Shown here in pieces: positions 4,906 to 5,804 of a stretch of DNA of 5,804 bases. Made by a program: the position numbers and the translations under genes. Each line of letters begins with the position of its first letter. Within the stretch, counting starts at the first letter, position 1. The notes under the pieces are model-generated. The model did not search any database and was not told the origin of the DNA. It saw nothing but the letters and a program-made list of their open reading frames with translations. The DNA comes from Acidobacteriota bacterium (GTDB lineage: Bacteria; Acidobacteriota; HRBIN11). The stretch is taken from NCBI GenBank assembly GCA_030550225.1, contig JAUQPV010000177.1:1-5804 (forward strand), given 5' to 3'.

Positions 4906-5556
4906 ATGAGCCAGACCCGGATCCAAAGTCCAAATCTTCAGCGCCCCATCCCGCCGGGGCAAGTGTACGTCGATACCTTTCCGATTTACGACATCACGGC
5001 CCGTCGGCCCGTCTTTGACCCGGCGACCTGGCGATTTCGTATCTGGGGGGCTGTCGAACAACCTGTCCAGTGGACCTGGGACGACTTGCAACAGTTTCCG
5101 ACCGTCGAGGTCGTCGCCGATTTTCACTGCGTGACTCGTTGGTCGAAGCGATCGCTGGTGTGGGAGGGCATCCCACTCGGGGCGATTTTAGAACGGGTCC
5201 AGCCCCGGCCAGACGTCGTCCAAGTCATGGCCTACAGCATGGAGGGCTACACGACCAACGTGCCCCTGACATATCTTTATCAAGAGGACAGTCTGCTGGC
5301 CTTTCGACTAAATGGTGAACCTCTGACACCGGAACACGGGGCACCCCTTCGGTTAGTCGTCCCCCAGTTGTATGCCTGGAAGAGCGCCAAGTACCTGTGC
5401 GGCCTCGAATTTCAGACGGACTGGACGCCGGGCTTTTGGGAACAACGGGGCTACCACTTGGTCGGCGACCCCTGGGAGGAACAGCGGTACTGGGAGCCTA
5501 TCGAACGGGTCCGGGCATGGTGGCGCCGCGTTCGCGTCAGCCGTGTCGAACGCTGA
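4906..5556 (+). CDS. Sulfite oxidase-like molybdopterin-dependent oxidoreductase (soluble)
   Basis: A 216-residue protein of the oxidoreductase molybdopterin-binding fold (PF00174, SUOX superfamily). Family features are the WRFRIWGAVEQP entry strand (42-53), WTWDDLQQFP (57-65) and FHCVTRWS (73-80), with C75 as the molybdenum thiolate ligand. Also present are WEGIPL (86-91), a GYTTNVPL segment (114-121), EHGAPLRLVVP (143-153) and WKSAKYL (158-164), whose Lys/Ser usually contact the cofactor phosphate. There is no Tat or Sec signal, no heme domain and no dimerisation domain, so it should be cytoplasmic, with unknown substrate and electron partner. The ATG at 4906 is chosen because a GGAGGGGAGGA tract (4892-4902) lies directly upstream and homology starts nearby. 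The in-frame ATG at 4744 would translate repeat DNA. It may use the AT-rich island at 4701-4730 as promoter. Confidence 0.92.
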   Translation: MSQTRIQSPNLQRPIPPGQVYVDTFPIYDITARRPVFDPATWRFRIWGAVEQPVQWTWDDLQQFPTVEVVADFHCVTRWSKRSLVWEGIPLGAILERVQPRPDVVQVMAYSMEGYTTNVPLTYLYQEDSLLAFRLNGEPLTPEHGAPLRLVVPQLYAWKSAKYLCGLEFQTDWTPGFWEQRGYHLVGDPWEEQRYWEPIERVRAWWRRVRVSRVER

Positions 5557-5657
5557 CGCAATACGACGGGATGCAAACCCGATGTGCGCGTTTCGGTAGC
5601 CCACTGGCCGTAGGGGATCTTCAGTTATTCCTTGACCACTGCCAATCTTGTCAGTAG
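5557..5657. other. Spacer after the molybdoenzyme gene
   Basis: No gene is supported. A small CGGG/CCCG inverted repeat (5567-5581) has no T-tract. A TTGACC (5632-5637) could be a -35 for the next gene, but the expected -10 position (around 5655) reads TAGTTC, a poor match. Confidence 0.4.
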
Positions 5658-5726
5658 TTCGGGAGTTCGGCAATTCGGCGATTTCACGACGAATTTCCCG
5701 AACTGCCGGATTCCCGAATTGCCGAA
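5658..5726. repeat. Head-to-head octamer arrays forming a long imperfect hairpin
   Basis: Three forward units (TTCGGGAG at 5658, TTCGGCAA at 5666, TTCGGCGA at 5674) are followed after a few bases by reverse units (within 5691-5726, ending TTGCCGAA). Forward units pair with the inner three reverse units at about 22 of 28 positions, with the turn near 5686-5690. The structure stops one base before the AGAGG of the next gene. Confidence 0.75.
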
Positions 5727-5740
5727 AAGAGGTCTTGCTT

Positions 5741-5804
5741 ATGCTGGTCGAAGAAATGGAACGGACGTTCGAAACCCTTCGAGAGAAGTGGTCTGAACTG
5801 CGAG
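5741..5804 (+). CDS. Start of an unidentified gene (3'-truncated)
   Basis: ATG at 5741 is preceded by AGAGG (5728-5732) at 8-bp spacing and opens a frame that stays open to the window end. The 21 visible residues (MLVEEMERTFETLREKWSEL, then R) are charged and strongly helical, perhaps a coiled coil. No family can be assigned from so little. A long octamer hairpin abuts its ribosome binding site. Confidence 0.65.
   Translation, partial: MLVEEMERTFETLREKWSELR

Noticed and set aside
5557..5657. tRNA or small RNA gene downstream of the molybdoenzyme
   Set aside because: No cloverleaf arms or T-loop motif could be assembled from the short inverted repeats there.

Overview
This is a GC-rich bacterial chromosomal segment holding six genes, two of them cut by the window edges. 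I see no rRNA, tRNA, CRISPR array, transposase or phage gene. The only lineage clue is an MglA-type small Ras-like GTPase, a family found in gliding, predatory and other polarity-using bacteria (Myxococcota, Thermus, Acidobacteriota and relatives). G/C-rich codon choice and strong GGAGG-type ribosome binding sites fit such a lineage. I would not name a phylum from this window.

Layout from left to right: (1) the 3' end of a coiled-coil gene made of 11-residue repeats and ending in a membrane anchor (to 404, +); (2) a class I SAM- and metal-dependent O-methyltransferase (455-1093, +); (3) an OsmC/Ohr-family protein (1103-1624, -), convergent with the methyltransferase and only 9 bp from it; (4) a 430-bp gap with octamer arrays and hairpins; (5) an HpcH/HpaI-type metal-dependent aldolase (2055-2876, -) with a likely terminator just past its stop; (6) a 361-bp divergent gap with a roughly 100-bp inverted-repeat element, a terminator-like hairpin and a good sigma70-type promoter; (7) an MglA-like GTPase with a roughly 260-residue C-terminal extension ending in a hydrophobic segment (3238-4617, +); (8) a 288-bp gap bounded by two octamer arrays that are inverted copies of each other (27 of 30 positions); (9) a small soluble sulfite-oxidase-fold molybdopterin oxidoreductase (4906-5556, +); (10) a hairpin-forming octamer array; (11) the first 21 codons of an unidentified gene (5741 onward, +).

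The genes do not form one pathway. They look like single-gene units separated by repeat-rich gaps. The two most notable things are the orphan MglA-like GTPase that appears to be tail-anchored through a long acidic/proline-rich linker, with no MglB/Roadblock partner beside it, and a family of degenerate 8-bp-period repeats (core GGCA(A/G)T, often TTCGGCAA or TTCGGGAA). These repeats occupy three of the four longest intergenic regions, in both orientations, and none of the coding regions that I could see.
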